NCBI RefSeq assembly: GCF_006149045.1
Contig: NZ_VBSN01000026.1
Coordinates: forward strand, 18,774 to 82,773
Source of the DNA: Dyadobacter flavalbus
Lineage (GTDB): Bacteria > Bacteroidota > Bacteroidia > Cytophagales > Spirosomataceae
DNA: 64,000 bases
Direction of reading: 5' to 3'
The notes beneath the pieces are model-generated. The model was not told where the DNA came from. It made no database searches and was given only the letters and a program-made list of their open reading frames with translations. A program made the position numbers and the translations under genes. Below, piece by piece: positions 38,850-46,846 of this stretch (positions within the stretch are counted from its first letter, which is position 1; every line of letters starts with the position of its first letter).

Positions 38850-38928
38850 ACCTGGGACTAATAGAGTGAGCGGCGAATGCCGATCTGATCGGGTCGATAC
38901 TCTGTATCAAATAGACTGCTATTGAGGA

Positions 38929-38960
38929 ACTGCCACCCCATGAGGTGGCAGTGTTCTTTT
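38929..38960 (+). terminator. Terminator after the sugar dehydrogenase
   Basis: Perfect 9-bp stem ACTGCCACC / GGTGGCAGT with a 6-nt loop, followed by GTTCTTTT. Confidence 0.8.
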
Positions 38961-39471
38961 CCGCATCAAGCAATTGCACGATTGCGATCCTATATCTTCA
39001 TCAAAATGTTCGGAGGAAATTGACAAAGCACAATTTTGTGTATGGGTCATTCAGCAAAGTGGAGCTGCCAAATGAAGCACATGTGCCAAATAACAGAGAA
39101 TAAACAGGACAAAGGGACGAGCCAAACATCTAATTAATCGAACGGTTATAATGTAATATATTTTTGTCCTCAAACCAATCCCGTTAATCCTTCAAAGTCA
39201 AGTCAACGGAACATTGCATAATGTGATGGCGATGTACCAATAAGTCCCATTACTCTCAGCCATCTTCCATGAGTGTTATCGAGATAACTTTAAGTTATAG
39301 GTGACTTATGTAAATTTAACCGGTGGTATTTCTGTACTCTTTGGCCTCTCGATTTTTCTTCCCTTTCGGTTCTTAAAATGCCCGATTATGCCACTTTGAA
39401 ATTACATTTTAGTGGTACACCAAAACAAATTACTGTATATTGCGAACTGGCACGTTAAACTGTACTTTGGA
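38961..39471. other. Intergenic region before the serine recombinase
   Basis: About 510 bp without a convincing gene. A 15-bp palindrome ATAACTT-T-AAGTTAT sits at 39284-39298, about 175 bp upstream of the recombinase start. It could be part of a res-like recombination site, but only one such unit was seen. Confidence 0.5.
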
Positions 39472-40092
39472 ATGGTGATTGGATACATACGGGTTTCGAA
39501 GACCGAACAGAACCAGGACCTGCAATTTGACTCTCTCAAAAAAGCAGGTTGTGAGAAAATCTATCATGAAAAGATTTCCGGCGCTTCTACGCAAAGACCG
39601 GAATATATACGGATGATATCAGAGCTTCGCCAAGGCGATGTCATAGTTGTTTGGAGAATTGACCGCTTGGGAAGAACAACATATGAACTCATCAAGCTCA
39701 TGGTCGAATGGAAGGAAATGGGAGTGGACTTCCGGAGTATTTCCGAAGGGATTGACACTTCTTCCAAAATGGGAAGGCTTTGGTATATGCTAAGTTCTGT
39801 CTTTGCAGAAAACGAAAGAGAAATTTTAATGGAGCGAACGTTAGCCGGAATGGAGGCAGCAAGGGCGCGCGGCCGGGTAGGAGGGCGTCCCAAAGGCTTA
39901 ACAAAAAAATCTAAGGAGTTAGCAAGTTTGGCAGCAACGCTTTATCAAAGTAAAAAATATACCACCATGCAGATTTGCGAGCAACTCAAAATTGGCAGTA
40001 AAGCAACTTTGTATAATTATTTGAGGCATGAAGGGCTTGAAATTGAGGGATGGGAGCGTCAAAAAAAAGCTTCGATTGTCAATAACGTGTAG
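39472..40092 (+). CDS. Serine recombinase (resolvase/invertase family)
   Basis: A 206-residue recombinase with the catalytic Ser in IGYIRVSKTEQNQDLQ (Ser8 or so), the Arg segment WRIDRLGRTTYEL, the long E helix (AENEREILMERTLAGMEAARA) and a C-terminal DNA-binding HTH (TTMQICEQLKIGSKATLYNYL). It may serve a transposon or invert a local segment. An upstream ATG at 39412 would add 20 residues that do not fit the family, so 39472 is used. It marks the start of the IS-rich region. Confidence 0.93.
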   Translation: MVIGYIRVSKTEQNQDLQFDSLKKAGCEKIYHEKISGASTQRPEYIRMISELRQGDVIVVWRIDRLGRTTYELIKLMVEWKEMGVDFRSISEGIDTSSKMGRLWYMLSSVFAENEREILMERTLAGMEAARARGRVGGRPKGLTKKSKELASLAATLYQSKKYTTMQICEQLKIGSKATLYNYLRHEGLEIEGWERQKKASIVNNV

Positions 40093-40168
40093 ATTGGGCT
40101 GTAAACTTGTAGTTTGTTGCCGATATCTATTCGGTTTTCATTTTATACCCTGTTGAGTAATCTCGAAA

Positions 40169-41224
40169 ATGGATAATTTAAAGTATGACGTTGATTACCG
40201 GATTTGGCTCGGTGAGATTAGGCTTAAAATTGAGTCTTCACAGATTAAAGTCGCAGTTGCTGTTAATTCTGCTCTAATTAGTTTCTATTGGGAACTTGGT
40301 AAACTGATCGTAGAAAAGCAAGCTGAGACTCAGTGGGGTGACAAGCTAATAGATACATTGTCGAAAGATTTAAAAGAGGATTTCTTAGACATTAAGGGAT
40401 TATCGTCTTCAAATCTAAAATACTGTAAGCGATTCTATTCTTTTTACTCACCGCCAATTGGTCAACAGGCTGTTGACCAATTACAAAGTCAACTATTCCT
40501 TCAGATACCCTGGGGGCACAATATTCTAATTTTTACAAAGTCAAAAAACTTGCAAGAGGCAAACTTCTATCTTCAACAAACTCTTGAAAATGGATGGAGC
40601 AGAGATATATTGGCATTACAGCTTAAGTCTAATTTATATAGTAGGTTAGGGTCGTCGATCACAAATTTCAGTTCAACTCTACCAAAGCCATTTTCTGATT
40701 TGGCTCAGCAAACCTTGAAAGATCCCTATATTTTTGACTTTTTAACACTTGGGCCCAAAGCTAAGGAGCTAGACATAGAAATACAACTCACTCAACACGT
40801 TACCCAATTCTTACTGGAGCTTGGAAAAGGGTTTGCTTTCATCGGAAGGCAGTACCACCTGGTAGTCGGCGATTCGGACTACTATATAGATCTGCTATTC
40901 TATCATGTGAAACTAAAATGTTACGTAGTAATTGAACTAAAAAATACAAAGTTTACTCCCGAATACACTGGGAAGCTGAATTTCTATCTTTCGGCAGTGG
41001 ATTCAATTCTTAAAACCGAAGATGATAGGCCAACCATCGGAATGTTATTATGTCGAGACAAAAATAATGTAGAAGCAGAGTTTGCCCTGCGTGACATAAA
41101 CAAGCCAATGGGAATCAGTGAATTCACAATTACAGAAATGCTACCGGAAGATTTAAGGAGTAATTTTCCGACGGTTGAGGAAATTGAAAATGAACTTAGA
41201 AATTTGGATAGTGAGGTGAAATAG
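40169..41224 (+). CDS. DUF1016/YhcG-type PDDEXK nuclease-domain protein
   Basis: A full-length 351-residue member of the DUF1016 family. The N-terminal domain has VNSALISFYWELGKLIVEKQ and SSSNLKYCKRFYSFY; the C-terminal PDDEXK domain has the acidic residues in DSDYYIDLLFYHVKLKCYVV and the E-x-K of VVIELKNTKFTPEYTGKLN. Members of this family are frequently found beside restriction-modification genes, and here a type III methyltransferase fragment follows. Its function is not settled; a nuclease in defence is an inference from the fold and context. Confidence 0.9.
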   Translation: MDNLKYDVDYRIWLGEIRLKIESSQIKVAVAVNSALISFYWELGKLIVEKQAETQWGDKLIDTLSKDLKEDFLDIKGLSSSNLKYCKRFYSFYSPPIGQQAVDQLQSQLFLQIPWGHNILIFTKSKNLQEANFYLQQTLENGWSRDILALQLKSNLYSRLGSSITNFSSTLPKPFSDLAQQTLKDPYIFDFLTLGPKAKELDIEIQLTQHVTQFLLELGKGFAFIGRQYHLVVGDSDYYIDLLFYHVKLKCYVVIELKNTKFTPEYTGKLNFYLSAVDSILKTEDDRPTIGMLLCRDKNNVEAEFALRDINKPMGISEFTITEMLPEDLRSNFPTVEEIENELRNLDSEVK

Positions 41225-41229
41225 TTAGA

Positions 41230-41742
41230 ATGATTATCGCAATATCATCGGTACATCAGAATGTAGTATTAAAAGGGATGAAAGATATTTTAGAAAGTAT
41301 ATCATATGTAGTAGCTATAATAGGAGGAGTTGCAGGTGCTATCTTTTATTTCCAAAAAAAACATAATTTTAGCTCTGTAAATTTTGATACTCAATTTACT
41401 GGAAACCTAGGTAATGAAGGCAATATTGGTGACGATGTTGCTCCATCACACTATGTTGAGCTTGAACTTACTGCAACAAATGGTACTGTTTCAGGAATTG
41501 CTAATACAAGACGTCTGACATCTGAAACTCAATGGTCTGGTTTATCGGTGGCGGGTAAAAGAAAAAGCAATGTAGCTTATTTAGATATTACACATGTTCG
41601 TGGGGGGAGAGTAATTTATGTTCATAAGTTTACGCTTACTCTAAAAAATAATAATTTTTACTGGAAAAAGATTTCTACCGAAGACAACGATTTTTTTCCA
41701 GAAACAGCAACTTTATTTAAATATGTTAACCAAACACTTTGA
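41230..41742 (+). CDS. Unrecognised membrane-anchored protein between nuclease and methyltransferase genes
   Basis: Up to 170 residues (154 if it starts at the ATG at 41278). One transmembrane helix near the N-terminus (YVVAIIGGVAGAIFYF) precedes a beta-rich domain (VELELTATNGTVSGIANTRR ... VIYVHKFTLTLKNNNFYWKK). The third codon positions are AT-rich compared with the island. I do not recognise the family. Lying 5 nt behind a defence-type nuclease and ahead of a restriction-modification fragment, it could be part of a defence set. Confidence 0.6.
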   Translation: MIIAISSVHQNVVLKGMKDILESISYVVAIIGGVAGAIFYFQKKHNFSSVNFDTQFTGNLGNEGNIGDDVAPSHYVELELTATNGTVSGIANTRRLTSETQWSGLSVAGKRKSNVAYLDITHVRGGRVIYVHKFTLTLKNNNFYWKKISTEDNDFFPETATLFKYVNQTL

Positions 41743-41862
41743 TGATTTGTAGGGAGATGACTTCCTAAATAGGCAAGTCGGTTCAACCGATAATGTCATT
41801 GGGAGGTACTTGCAACGCATTCGCCTGTTCGATTTTTTATTACACAAGCCTTAGATATAAAT

Positions 41863-42092
41863 ATGCCTACCCTTCATTGGATCGGAAAAGATAAAGTTGT
41901 TAATCACCATCTCGATGTTCCATATCGAGTTTTAAATCATCAATATGGCTTTACAGCGTCGGATGGACAAACTTCAAATTCGACAGAAAGTGGTAACAAA
42001 ATAATACATGGTGATAACCTTGAGGCACTAAAATCCTTGCTTCCTGAGTATGAGGGACGAATTAGATGTATCTATATTGATCCTCCTTATAA
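41863..42092 (+). pseudogene. 5' fragment of a type III DNA methyltransferase (Mod), cut by an IS
   Basis: The first 77 codons of a Mod-like N6-adenine methyltransferase: LHWIGKDKVVNHHLDVPYRVL, then KIIHGDNLEALKSLLPEYEG and the catalytic motif IDPPYN. The coding sequence stops exactly inside motif IV, where the terminal repeat of an IS begins at 42093. The rest of the gene is not found on the far side of the IS, and no target duplication is seen, so a deletion took the remainder and probably the restriction subunit. Confidence 0.88.
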
Positions 42093-42178
42093 TGTAAATC
42101 GTCATCAAAAAGTGGACAAAATGGGTGAAAATAAGAAGAGACAATTCAGTAAATTGTTTCACTTAAACATCCTTAATT

Positions 42179-42493
42179 ATGTCCAATTCAAACAAAGGAC
42201 CACTTCCCAGTCGATCATCCAAAACTGCTCAGCCAGTTGCCTCAACTTCTGAGCGCAAACCTGCTTTATCCATCATCAGAGACATTCAGCGGCAAACCCG
42301 ACGCCAATACACAGCTGAAGAAAAGATCCGCATTGTTCTGGAAGGGTTGCAAGGTGAGCAATCAGTAGCCGAAATATGTAGACGAGAAGGGCTCAACACC
42401 AATATCTATTACCGCTGGAGTAAAGAGTTTTTGGAAGCAGGCAAAAAACGATTAGCTGGCGATACCACCCGGGAAGCCACCGCTCCGGAAGTG
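42179..42493 (+). pseudogene. Transposase OrfA of the outer IS, first part
   Basis: The first 105 codons of an IS3-type OrfA with the helix-turn-helix segment RQYTAEEKIRIVLEGLQGEQ ... VAEICRREGLNTNIYYRWSKE. The inner IS inserted right after codon 105 (TAPEV). The continuation QSIKSENEALKQLVAELSL is at 43916-44014 in the same reading frame; together they give 137 residues ending in a leucine-zipper-like helix. Confidence 0.9.
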
Positions 42494-42561
42494 TGTTCTA
42501 GCCCCCTAATTAACCGGACTAAATTTTAAAAAAGATTTAGTAGAGTTAAATTAGATTTCAA

Positions 42562-42873
42562 ATGGGAACACGAAGACAATTTACATTAGATCAAAAGATG
42601 CAGATTTTGCGGGAGGCTGAATCTGAGGGTATGTTGACGACCTGCCGTAAATTTGATTTATCACAGGCTTTGTTTTACCGCTGGAAGCATCAGTTTGAGC
42701 ACAAGGGTAAGGACGGACTTCTGCCACAGTACAAAACCATAGATCCGGAACTGCGGGCCATCCAGCAGGAAAATGAACGCTTAAAAAGGATCGTTGCTGA
42801 CCAGGCATTGGAACTGGCTGTTAAGACTGAGCTTTTAAAAAAAACGGAACAGCTGCGCATGCAAGGAAGATGA
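42562..42873 (+). CDS. Transposase OrfA of the inner IS
   Basis: A 103-residue helix-turn-helix protein (FTLDQKMQILREAESEGMLT ... KFDLSQALFYRWKHQFEHKG) with a C-terminal coiled coil (IQQENERLKRIVADQALELA). It is similar throughout to the orfA at 57451. A run of eight A residues near its end (from 42837) could allow frameshifting, but orfB also has its own ATG overlapping the stop. Confidence 0.92.
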   Translation: MGTRRQFTLDQKMQILREAESEGMLTTCRKFDLSQALFYRWKHQFEHKGKDGLLPQYKTIDPELRAIQQENERLKRIVADQALELAVKTELLKKTEQLRMQGR

Positions 42874-43874
42874 CGGTCGAAAAGTTTAAGGACAAAGTTA
42901 GGATCAGCCGCTTACTTGCCTGGTGCTCAGAGCATAAGAGCAGCTGGTACTACAGACGGTCTGCAAATAGACCTGGCAGAAAGCCCAGCACGCACACAAT
43001 GACTGTAACTGGTGGGATGGTGGCTAATCAAAAGGTTATTGTAGCTATCAGAAAGATTTTAAATGAAGAATTTGTTTGCTATGGTTATCAGAAAACCACA
43101 TCAGAGCTCAGAGATGCAGGATTTATTATCAATCCAAAAAAGACTTACAGATTGATGGCAGAAGAAAAACTGCTCTTAAACAAAAAGGTTATTCAGACCA
43201 CAGGAAAACGAGAGTTTGTCAAGGCCCGGAAGGTAAAAGCGAAGCATCCAATGCAGTATCTGGCCATGGATATTAAGTATGTATACATTCATGGCGAAAA
43301 ACGAAATGTATTTTTGTTAACGGTCATAGATATCTGTACACGTAAGGTGTTGGGACATGTGCTAAAACCCAGCATCAAGAAGCATGATGTGGTTTTACTG
43401 CTAGACGGTGTGTTGCAGGAGTATCAGGTGAAGGGCATTCGATTAAGAAATGACAATGGCAGTCAATTTATAGCTCACCTCGTAAGAGAATATCTGAAAG
43501 AAAACGATGTTGTGCAAGAGTTCACACATGTGGCAACACCAGAAGAGAACGGCCATATTGAAGCGCTGCATAGTATTTTAGAGCGAGAAGTAATCAGGCG
43601 TTACTGGTTTGATACCTATCATTATGCAAAGTGGAAAATTGCAGACTATTACCAATTTTATAACAGCAAAAGAAGGCATGGATCCATCAAAATGATGAGT
43701 CCGGAAAAATACTGGCAATTTTATTTTTCGGATTATTTGCCCAATGCAAAACCAGCTGAGAGTGGAATGATTGTCAAGGGTTCCGACGCAGGAGGAACTT
43801 GCGAAGCCCTTGACAATCATGGAGCAAAGGCTAGCTTCGCATTGGTAAATAAGAGGCAAAGTCTTCTAAACTGA
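42870..43874 (+). CDS. Transposase OrfB of the inner IS (DDE)
   Basis: A 334-residue integrase-core transposase. The DDE residues are in YLAMDIKYVYIHGEKRN, LRNDNGSQFIAHL and ATPEENGHIEALHSILEREV. A long N-terminal HTH_21 region precedes (EEFVCYGYQKTTSELRDAG). ATGA overlap with orfA. It appears intact and therefore possibly active, in line with the perfect target duplication. Confidence 0.93.
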   Translation: MTVEKFKDKVRISRLLAWCSEHKSSWYYRRSANRPGRKPSTHTMTVTGGMVANQKVIVAIRKILNEEFVCYGYQKTTSELRDAGFIINPKKTYRLMAEEKLLLNKKVIQTTGKREFVKARKVKAKHPMQYLAMDIKYVYIHGEKRNVFLLTVIDICTRKVLGHVLKPSIKKHDVVLLLDGVLQEYQVKGIRLRNDNGSQFIAHLVREYLKENDVVQEFTHVATPEENGHIEALHSILEREVIRRYWFDTYHYAKWKIADYYQFYNSKRRHGSIKMMSPEKYWQFYFSDYLPNAKPAESGMIVKGSDAGGTCEALDNHGAKASFALVNKRQSLLN

Positions 43875-43915
43875 TTTGCCAAAACAGTCCGAATAATAGG
43901 GGGTCGAAACAAGTG

Positions 43916-44014
43916 CAATCTATAAAATCAGAAAATGAAGCCCTCAAACAACTGGTAGCTGAACTGAGCCTAGAGAATCGGGTATTAAAAAAAAACCTCA
44001 AAGCTGAAGATTAA
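43916..44014 (+). pseudogene. Transposase OrfA of the outer IS, second part
   Basis: 32 codons plus stop (QSIKSENEALKQLVAELSLE ... LKAED) that continue the reading frame broken at 42493. Joining 42493 to 43916, which is what precise loss of the inner IS plus one AGTG copy would give, restores the frame without any change. Confidence 0.88.
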
Positions 44015-44027
44015 TCCTTATCACCAT

Positions 44028-45002
44028 ATGACCCAATCTGAAAAGATGGAAATCATTACATTAGTTGAGCAATCCTCAATTAGCATAAAGGCCACCCTTA
44101 GCGAACTAGGCATCAATCGATCAACCTTCTACGAGTGGTATAAACGCTATCTAAATGATGGCTTTGATGGTTTGGCTGATCAGCCTTATCGGCGTACCAG
44201 TGGGTGGAATCAGTTGCCGCCTGCTGAAAAAAGCCGCATTGTTGAACTAGCCTTAGAACAACCGGATCTTTCCAGTCGCGAGTTAGCATGCTATATCGTT
44301 GATAATGAAGGATGGTTTGTATCAGAATCTACAGTTTACCGTATCCTAAAAAGCCAGGGATTAATCACTACGCCAGCTTATAGATTGATGGAAGCAACTG
44401 ATCATTTCTATAAGCCAACCACTGCTCCTAATCAGCTTTGGCAAACTGATTTTACCTATTTTAAGATCAAGCGCTGGGGTTGGTATTATCTCTCAACAGT
44501 ATTGGATGATTATTCGCGTTACATCCTGGCTTGGGAACTATGTCCGGGTATGCAAGCGGTGGATGTGGAGCGAACTGTGCAAGCAGCTCTGAAAGTCAGT
44601 AATTTGAAGGCAGGTCAGCGGCCTCGTATCTTGTCCGACAATGGGTCTGCTTATGTATCTAGGTATCTGAAAGAATACTTAACTGGAGAAAACATCGATC
44701 ATATCCGGAGTGCTCCGTTTCATCCCATGACCCAAGGTAAGATTGAGCGCTATCACCGATCAATGAAAAACGTTCTGTTACTGGAACACTATTATAGCCC
44801 TGATGAATTGAGTAGCCGACTGACTGAGTGGGTGCATTACTATAATCATCAACGCTACCATGAATCGCTCGATAATGTGACACCCGCAGATGTCTATTGG
44901 GGTCGTCAAAAGCAGATTTTAGCAGACCGGCAAAAAACCAAGCAGTTATCCATGATTAATCGACGGAAAAATCATATTTTTCAGAACTTACAAAGTAAGT
45001 AA
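44028..45002 (+). CDS. Transposase OrfB of the outer IS (DDE)
   Basis: A 324-residue integrase-core transposase with an N-terminal HTH (MEIITLVEQSSISIKATLSE, INRSTFYEWYKRYLNDG) and DDE residues in LWQTDFTYFKIKRWG, RILSDNGSAYVSRYL and TQGKIERYHRSMKNVLL. Intact, but the partner OrfA is split, so the outer IS is probably immobile. Confidence 0.92.
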   Translation: MTQSEKMEIITLVEQSSISIKATLSELGINRSTFYEWYKRYLNDGFDGLADQPYRRTSGWNQLPPAEKSRIVELALEQPDLSSRELACYIVDNEGWFVSESTVYRILKSQGLITTPAYRLMEATDHFYKPTTAPNQLWQTDFTYFKIKRWGWYYLSTVLDDYSRYILAWELCPGMQAVDVERTVQAALKVSNLKAGQRPRILSDNGSAYVSRYLKEYLTGENIDHIRSAPFHPMTQGKIERYHRSMKNVLLLEHYYSPDELSSRLTEWVHYYNHQRYHESLDNVTPADVYWGRQKQILADRQKTKQLSMINRRKNHIFQNLQSK

Positions 45003-45056
45003 AAACCTCTCTTTTCTTTTCACCCGCATCTGTCCACTTTTGGTTGACGACGTACA

Positions 45057-45626
45057 TATTTAACCCCGTGTTGCATTCATAACAATCCAGCACTTGGGAA
45101 GAAATAATGTAAGCATCCGTATGGCCAGTTGCTGGCCAATCATATCCGGATACCCGTTAACTGGGTGAAAGTACATGGTTTGGCTAAGCCTAACCACATC
45201 TATATGCTGCCGGTAAACAAGCTAATAACGATCCAGAACAGATACCTAAGACTATTTGACAGGGATCCTGACGAACTGAGCAACTGGCAGTAGACCTCGT
45301 TCCATTCCAAAGTGGATCACCATAAAATGATGAGGATTGGTATTCATCCTTTCCGGGGCCAGTTCAAATGGTTCGATCAAAGTCCAGGATCCGGTACTAC
45401 CTTGTTTAAAGGGATACCCATTGTGTGGTCGTAAAGTACCACCCGTAAAGGTACTATCCCCCGAATGCTGGCTGATGCTTTGATGGCTTTTCTGGCAATC
45501 CAAAATATACGTGACTGGGATGATCTAACTTTACTGATGCAGCGTTTTCTGGTGGACATCCCATTCTTTGCCAATTCTTGGCTGGCTTAATTGGCAGCAT
45601 TAACCGGTAAGCTCCATTACTTTTAA
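45057..45626 (+). pseudogene. Decayed gene of unknown family with four in-frame stops
   Basis: One plus-strand frame reads as a plausible protein across the whole stretch, but is broken by TAA 45105, TAG 45291, TAA 45432 and TAA 45588. Readable blocks are HPYGQLLANHIRIPVNWVKV, KLITIQNRYLRLFDRDPDEL, HHKMMRIGIHPFRGQFKWFD and MLADALMAFLAIQNIRDWDD. No family was recognised. The start was lost at the IS end. The alternative is a minus-strand frame at 45252-45503, which is shorter. Positions of the stops would fit Gln codons changed by C to T. Confidence 0.5.
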
Positions 45627-45786
45627 ACCTGACATTTTCATGCTCTTGTCAAACCATTCCGGGTAATGACATCTCATTGGTATGGTATTATTTATTATGC
45701 CCGGGTAAGCTTTACGGTGCAGGTGATCAACAAATAATAGTTGCCCCAAATAGTAACGTGTATAACGATAACCCACTCATTTACAA

Positions 45787-46209
45787 ATGTCACTTTCAGG
45801 ACCCATACTCTCGGTTGAATACGATGAGAACGATTATCTTCTGCTGGCGCAACTATCCAAAGAATTAGGCATCAAGAACAAGATTCTTTTTTTTCAGGAC
45901 GGCATCGAGCTGATAGAATATCTGGGTGCAACCACGGATCAGCCCTTTCTTATTCTTTGCAATACGGCACTGCCCCTGATGAACGGCATTGGAGTCCGGG
46001 ACTACATCGAAAGGTCCCCGCCTTTAAAGGAAAGAGCCATCCCGTTTATATTCTTTGATACCTCAGGCCGCGTTGAAGTAGTGAAAGAAGCATATAAGTC
46101 CTGTATCCAGGGTTATTTCTTAAAGCCTGAGACCTATGAAGAATTAAAGGACAGGCTTGCTACGATTTACAAATACTGGAAATCCTGCCTGCATCCTAAT
46201 AATATGTAA
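45787..46209 (+). CDS. Single-domain response regulator with destroyed phosphorylation site
   Basis: A 140-residue receiver domain, clearly paralogous to the protein at 55830 along its length (LFFQDGIELIEYLGATTDQP against MYFQDGVEIIKYMGSSMQQP). The phospho-acceptor Asp is replaced: FLILCNTALPLMNG has Asn where the paralogue has FLIICDINLPSLNG. One of the acidic pocket residues is Tyr (SVEYDEND against LVEDDEDD), and the switch Thr region is FFDTSG instead of FFTTSN. The conserved Lys remains in GYFLKPE. It should therefore not be phosphorylated and may work as a constitutive partner or decoy. Family A gene follows 123 bp downstream. Confidence 0.85.
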   Translation: MSLSGPILSVEYDENDYLLLAQLSKELGIKNKILFFQDGIELIEYLGATTDQPFLILCNTALPLMNGIGVRDYIERSPPLKERAIPFIFFDTSGRVEVVKEAYKSCIQGYFLKPETYEELKDRLATIYKYWKSCLHPNNM

Positions 46210-46332
46210 TCTGATATTGGACAGGGTAGGTTCAGGCCAATCTGCTTGTTCTGTATAACCATTTCAGGAGCCTGACCAGGTTCTTTTCAAACTACTTGCT
46301 GTTATTTATTGTATAAGATCGCGTCAACGATT

Positions 46333-46560
46333 ATGGAAGAGGAATTTGAAGCAATGAAGATATTCAGGCATCAAGACCAGATTATATTCACCATTGAAGA
46401 AGGTATTAACCACAGGATCATTGCTGATATAAAGCTTCTTGAAACCCAGAGTATGGTTTATTTGTTGTGGTCTACAAACCTGGAATCGATTATTTATGGG
46501 CGTTTGACCAAAAAAGGAATTGAACTGCGTAATTACTTAAAGGACCATGAATGGGATTGA
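46333..46560 (+). CDS. Small protein family A, copy 1
   Basis: A 75-residue protein of an unrecognised family present four times in this window (also 48227, 48830, 61350). Shared pattern: EAMK.F...D at the start, a central I..(A/D)I..L..(L/Q)..MV..(L/C)W block, then G(R/Q)LT.KG...R.YLK..EW at the end. A TTG upstream (46309) opens the frame earlier, but ATG 46333 matches the paralogues. Acidic, no signal or membrane segment. Terminates with TGA while two copies end with TAA and one with TAG right behind the same EW(N/D) end. Confidence 0.8.
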   Translation: MEEEFEAMKIFRHQDQIIFTIEEGINHRIIADIKLLETQSMVYLLWSTNLESIIYGRLTKKGIELRNYLKDHEWD

Positions 46561-46676
46561 TAAATAAATCCATTGGTGCAATAAAGGGTTTTACCAGAGG
46601 CTTCCTAGATCCATTGATAACCATACAGTTAACCAATATTAAATAAAGAACTAGTAGTGTATTTGTAGTAAGGTTT

Positions 46677-46713
46677 AAAGATCCCTGGCTGTTGCCGGGG
46701 ACTTTTACTTTTT
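46677..46713. terminator. Terminator between family A copy 1 and ldhA
   Basis: Imperfect stem AAAGATCCCTGGC / GCCGGGGACTTTT with loop TGTT and a T run; it separates two convergent genes and may serve both. Confidence 0.65.
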
Positions 46714-46846
46714 ATTGCACTAAAAAACGGGGTAGCTGTCAGGCCTTGGTATACTATCTTCATGCTGCTTTCATTACAGCTATGCCTACTGGTTTCCAGC
46801 ACGAAAACCCGAAAGAAACAAAGAAATTTTGCAGCTTTCTATCTTC

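Larger units (their letters stand above)
42494..43911 (+). mobile_element. Inner IS3-family element (1418 bp) with 4-bp target duplication
   Basis: Begins TGTTCTAGCCCCCTA and ends with the imperfect inverse (TAGGGGGTCGAAACA). It is flanked by the direct repeat AGTG (42490-42493 and 43912-43915). It carries orfA (42562) and orfB (42870). The ends resemble those of the element at 56546, so the two belong to one group. Confidence 0.92.
42093..45056 (+). mobile_element. IS3-family-like insertion sequence interrupted by a second IS
   Basis: The ends match at 22 of 26 positions as inverted repeats (left TGTA..TCGTCA..AAAAGTGGACA; right the reverse complement). It encodes an OrfA (split by the inner IS) and an intact OrfB (44028). 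Without the 1418-bp inner element and its 4-bp duplication it measures 1542 bp, a normal IS3 size. No target duplication flanks it, and left and right neighbours do not belong together, which points to a deletion next to the IS. Confidence 0.88.
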
